NCBI RefSeq assembly: GCF_000004075.3
Contig: NC_026659.2
Location: 12,283,473 to 12,347,472, forward strand
Source: Cucumis sativus
Lineage: Eukaryota; Streptophyta; Magnoliopsida; Cucurbitales; Cucurbitaceae
Reading direction: 5' to 3'
Length of the DNA: 64,000 nt
Below the pieces are notes generated by a model. That model was not told where the DNA came from and did not search any database. It was given only the letters and a program-made list of their open reading frames with translations. Positions 59,721 through 64,000 of the stretch are shown here, piece by piece (the stretch's first letter is position 1; each line of letters begins with the position of its first letter). A program made the translations under genes and the position numbers.

Positions 59721-62700
59721 GAAGGAATTGAATGGGAAAGGGAAAAAAAAAGGCTCCGATTGGTAAAAATAAAAATCAATTAAATTAGTGGAGGATGGAG
59801 TGAATAAGGAATGGAGGCGCTCAACAACCTGACACGTGTTTTCATTTATTAATTTTCTCAACTAATAACTATTTTCCTTTTTTTTCCATAAAAGAAAGAA
59901 AGGAAAAAAGTGTTCACGGCATAGGCCAAGACGGAGTTATGAGAAGCGGCCTTCGTGTTCCATTCCAATCCCCCAATTCCACACTACACATTTACAAGAA
60001 AATTATCAAACTCAACATTATAACATACACCTTATATAATAATTAAAACATTAATTGGTTTCAAAATTATAAAATGGGTATTTATTCATTTTAATTTTTG
60101 GTTTTCATAACTTTTTTTCAGAAATATCTACCCAAATTAACATTTTAAATGCTTGCAAGAAAAGAAATGTGTTAGGTTAGTGAAGATGGGAATTAATGGG
60201 AGAAAATTGGTATTCTTAAAAGATTATTTGTAAGGACAACCTAAGATTATTTTGTAAGGATCATTAATAAAAATATGGAATTGTTTTGGTGGAGGAGATT
60301 TATAGGTTGTTAATTATGATAGGAGTGGGAGTGTAAAAGAGTGAGAGCAAGAAATAGAATGCAAGAGAAGAGAGGAATGAAGAGCAGAGGAAGCGACGTA
60401 GCGTGTGAGAGCGGCATTGTAAAAATGGAAAAGATTAATGGATTATGTTTTATTTTGGGATTTTTTTTGTTTTTTATTCTCTTTTTTAAAAATCAATCCA
60501 TCAAAATAAATGTTGTTATTTCTTTTTCAATATCCTCTCTTTGATGTGAAATTGTTTCTATATTAAGATAAGATTTTCATTGTTTTAGTTATTCATAAAT
60601 TCAACAAGGTAATTAATCTTTCCTTACGTAATTGATTGATGGGTTCATTTTCATTATATATGGAATGTCTGATTCTTTCTTGGAAATTTGAGTATTGTTG
60701 AAGGTGAAATGACTCACATACAAAGTACAATTGAAATCATTTTATGATCCACTCTTCAATAGTCAACTATTTATTGGTTGTTAGATTGTTAGAGTACTTA
60801 TTTCAATTTACGAACGAGCCTCTATGAACGTTGTGCTAGCACACTGCATCACTAGGTGGATGTGGATTATCGATAAATGAGGTCACTATAAAAATTTTGG
60901 TCTTTGTTGATGTTGAAAAACGTATGCAAATCTTAAGAAAAACATAACTGGTTTTTTTTTTTTTTTTACCCAAACACAAAAGGTCGCTAGAACTTTCTAA
61001 TTACCAATATATTTATGGCAACACAACAAAACAAAATATATCGAGCATCGCAACAACAAAATTAAAGAATAAAATATTTTCAATCATTAATACTTTTATC
61101 AAAATATTCCAAACTAAAATTCTAAGTGCCTAGTTATATGAGCTATTACTTTTCTGTATGGTATAACAAAGTGAACACAAAAAATATTAAATACACAGAG
61201 AAAAAAAAGTCATTCCCGACTTCTTCAAAATACATAAACTTAAAAAAGGGTTCATTAAAATGAGTAAGAACAATAAGCTAAATCTCAATTACTTGGTTGA
61301 AATGAATCAATTTATCAAAATTAATAAACTAAAAAATGTACATATATACCCAAAATGTGTAAAAAAAAGTGATAAATGTGCTTTAAGGTCTACCATGTAC
61401 ATAATTCCATAATTTTCAATCCCCATCTGCTTTAAACCATCTAAAACCTAAAAAAATTACATTGAAGGTGTATGTAGGGTTTATGCAACCTTGATGAGAG
61501 CATTTAACCCTTAGACAATGAAGGATTTTAGTTCACTTCATATTTGTCTAGGGAGTTATAATAATTCTAGAATTAGGATTAAGACTATTATATTTTTTTC
61601 TTTATTTCTCATCTGTCACCGTTCCTTACTCCCCTTTCATTATTCCCCACTTTCAAGATTTATTATATATTTTACAAATTTTAATGATGCGTCCAGAAAA
61701 ATCTTCTAAAATTTTTGTTAGGGAAAATAAATTAGAAGAAATATAATTTTCAAACAAAAATAACTTACGAATATGGGTTGTTAGGAAAAATAAATTAAAC
61801 CAATTTTAGATATATTTTCCTATGTTTTTGCTTTTTGTAGTTTAGATTTACAATTAGATATTCTTTTTTGTTTAGTAGATTTGCTTTTAAATACACCATA
61901 GTCATGGGAATTCTAGTGGAATGGTAAATCTGTCTATTCATAGATTTTACAAGCAATAGATTCAGTTCTTTGGTCATTTTTCAAAACTTAAATAGTTTTG
62001 AACATTTTTTAAAATCAATATTATTTTTTGGTCATTTATCACATCAACCCAACATTTTTTTCTTATCCACCATAAAGAGAACGCAAGTTCTTGTTAATAT
62101 CACTATAATATATCTATATATATATTTATGTAAATATATTAAATTGGTTCAATTTGCTTTAGTTTTGGCATTTTAAAAAATAGAAAAATAAATTAAAATA
62201 TTTACCGGTTATAGTAAAATTTTGGATTCTATCACTATAGCATATCAATGACTATGAGTGATAGAATTTGCTATAAGTTTAGATATTTTTGTAAAATCTA
62301 CTATTTTAAAAAATTCTCCCTTTTTAAACTAACAAACAAACAATTTAATTTTTCAATATAAGTGAACCACAAAACTTGCAAAATCTAAAATAATAAAAAA
62401 CTAACCAATCTAATTCGATTTAATTTGATTTGTCGATTTGACCCAAAATTTGCACTCCCCTGTTGATTTGCATATTCTCCTTGAACTTAACTTGAATTAA
62501 GACACGTTACTTACAGATTTAATCAAATGCACATTTATAAAAAAAAACAATTCAAACTTAAGATCATCAATATAGTACACATACAAGCTTTGGGTCGTGC
62601 ATTGAAGTGCTTAGTCGAATCAGTAAGGTGTATCATTCTAATTAAAATTTGAAGAATTTTAATGGTAGACTCCTTTGCACACATGGGATCTACTTTGTCA

Positions 62701-63300
62701 TCCTAGATTTGAGTAGTGTAACGTGGGGCAGAGTTTGACAATTCTTACCTCCCTAACCAAATTTGTATAGTTTCTTTGATTGGATCAATATAGTATGTTG
62801 AGATGATTTGTCATCACATGCATCTAGTTGTGTGTAACGATGATGATGATAGGAACGTTTTTGGCATTCAAAGATACAGTGCCTAATCAAGCCCAACTTG
62901 ATTTTTCTTCCATCAATGTATATCCATCGACTTGTTTAGTCAACTTAAACTTGAGAGATTGACATTTTCTCTTTTGAATGTGCACAACCTTATAGCTTCT
63001 CCCACTAACCTATGGGCTTTAGGCCTTACCTTGGGTTTAGTATTGACATTGTATAGTTATATTTCACTAAGCACATATGGAAGATTGTAATTTTGTGTTG
63101 TTTTCTTATTTTTTAAAATTCGTCTACAATTTGTAGGGTTGTATCTCTAACATAATTTCAAATACGATCACCTAAACAAATGAGAAATTTACTTTATGGA
63201 GATTATAGTTAAATTTATCAAATGAACAACATAATTAATAAGATTGAATAAAATAACTTTGAAAAAATATGTGTATTGCAAAAAAGAATTGTGAAAAAAA
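59721..63300. other. Intergenic region, no gene supported
   Basis: AT-rich with scattered short frames (60341-60544, 61518-61709 and 61970-62176) that show no motif. 62215-62290 contains TTCTATCACTATAG / GAGTGATAGAATTTGCTATAA, a diverged copy of the inverted words also seen near 45700 and 47600. Confidence 0.55.
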
Positions 63301-63319
63301 AAAATTACTTTCGATGTAT

Positions 63320-63478
63320 AATCTGCACCCGACCAAACACATATTATAATAATCTACACCCCAAACACATATTATAATAACTCAGACTATAATAATCTAC
63401 ACCCAAAAACATACTAAAATAAATCATGGACTATTATAACCCACAAACTATAATAACCATATATATATTGTAATAACT
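63320..63478. repeat. Short-period repeat of CACATATTATAATAA-type words
   Basis: TAATCTACACCC, CCAAACACATATTATAATAA and ACTATAATAA recur several times in 160 bp. The CCAAACAC words resemble terminus motifs of small DNA transposons. Confidence 0.65.
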
Positions 63479-63479
63479 C

Positions 63480-64000
63480 ACTCCAAGCCCCAAATGCTCC
63501 TGAAATGCTCAAGTACAACTTAAATTCTCACCAAACCTCAAAATGAACTATAAAACTTGAAAGACTTAAGTGTGACTTATAAACCCAAAATAGACTACAA
63601 AATATCCAAAGTGTATAAGTGACACTTTAACTCTCAAGACAAGTTAAAATTCTCTAACTGTGATTTTGAAACTAAAATCCAACCAAAAATGCCCTAATTC
63701 CATAAGTGTTTTTAATTCCCAATACCAACCTACAAGTGCCTAAGTGTGAGTACAAAATTCAAAACCAACTATAATAAATCTGAAAGTGTTTGCTCTGAAA
63801 ACAACTTACGAGGGCCTATGTGTTACTTTCATACTCAAACCAACGAAAGATTGCAAAAAAGTGTGAAAATTGCACTTCAATTCTCAAAATAACTTCAAAA
63901 TGTGTAAATGTGCAAATGTCACGATTGCACTCTCAAACCCAACCTAAAAATATTCAAAGAGTGTTTAAGTGACATTTTAGGGGGCGTTTGGCGCACAGGT
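63480..64000. repeat. Degenerate subterminal-type repeats ending in a possible transposon terminus
   Basis: Loose repeats of AAGTGTGACTT, AAACCCAA-A and TCTCAAAACAA, with spacing of about 60-70 bp, run to AGGGGGCGTTTGGCGCACAG at 63976-63995. The G-rich start, GGGGGCGTTTGGCGC, is typical of the end of a plant PIF/Harbinger- or hAT-like element. The element would continue past the window, so this is only a suggestion. Confidence 0.4.

Overview
This window looks like nuclear DNA from a dicot plant. It is AT-rich, has spliced genes with GT-AG introns, and holds several layers of plant transposons. Two ordinary host genes are supported: a Bet v 1/major latex protein (44140-44684, minus) and a leucine-rich-repeat receptor pseudokinase (54296-58823, minus). 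The MLP sequence and the short TCTATCA-TGATAG type repeats suggest a cucurbit, but that is an inference. No tRNA, rRNA or CRISPR array was seen.

Layout. Positions 1-4841 are AT-rich and show no gene. Positions 4842-14981 are a complete CACTA (En/Spm) transposon with CACTAG termini, 3-bp TGC target duplications, a TNP2 transposase and a second, 12-exon gene that ends in a Ulp1 (C48) cysteine protease. Positions 14982-19290 are intergenic and include an LTR-like repeat (from 17243, related to a second copy at 48977) and a T38 tract. From about 19690 to beyond 43500 lies a nested stack. A decayed minus-strand Ty3/gypsy element is split in its gag by a second CACTA element (23876-41052, minus, ATG duplications). 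That CACTA is itself split by a Mutator-like element (MULE, 24414-32695, 9-bp duplications, 121-bp terminal repeats) and by a chromodomain Ty3/gypsy element (36030-40188, TATGG duplications).

The right part holds the MLP gene, a copia RNase H remnant (47950-48290), the second LTR-like repeat, a long stretch without genes, the receptor pseudokinase with a 2.5-kb intron, and degenerate repeats up to the window end. That end looks like the terminus of another transposon.

How the parts relate. In both autonomous-type DNA transposons, CACTA-1 and the MULE, a transposase is paired with a Ulp1-like protease. The two protease domains differ in sequence and in architecture: one is fused to a TNPA-like protein, the other is a separate gene. 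Each of the four transposon genes carries exactly one small lesion (an extra or missing base, or a TAG), while the ends are still clean. CACTA-2 has no transposase and instead carries spliced exon fragments resembling host genes. The MULE carries the 3' end of an LRR-kinase gene and a 178-bp tandem array inside the inferred leader intron of its protease gene.
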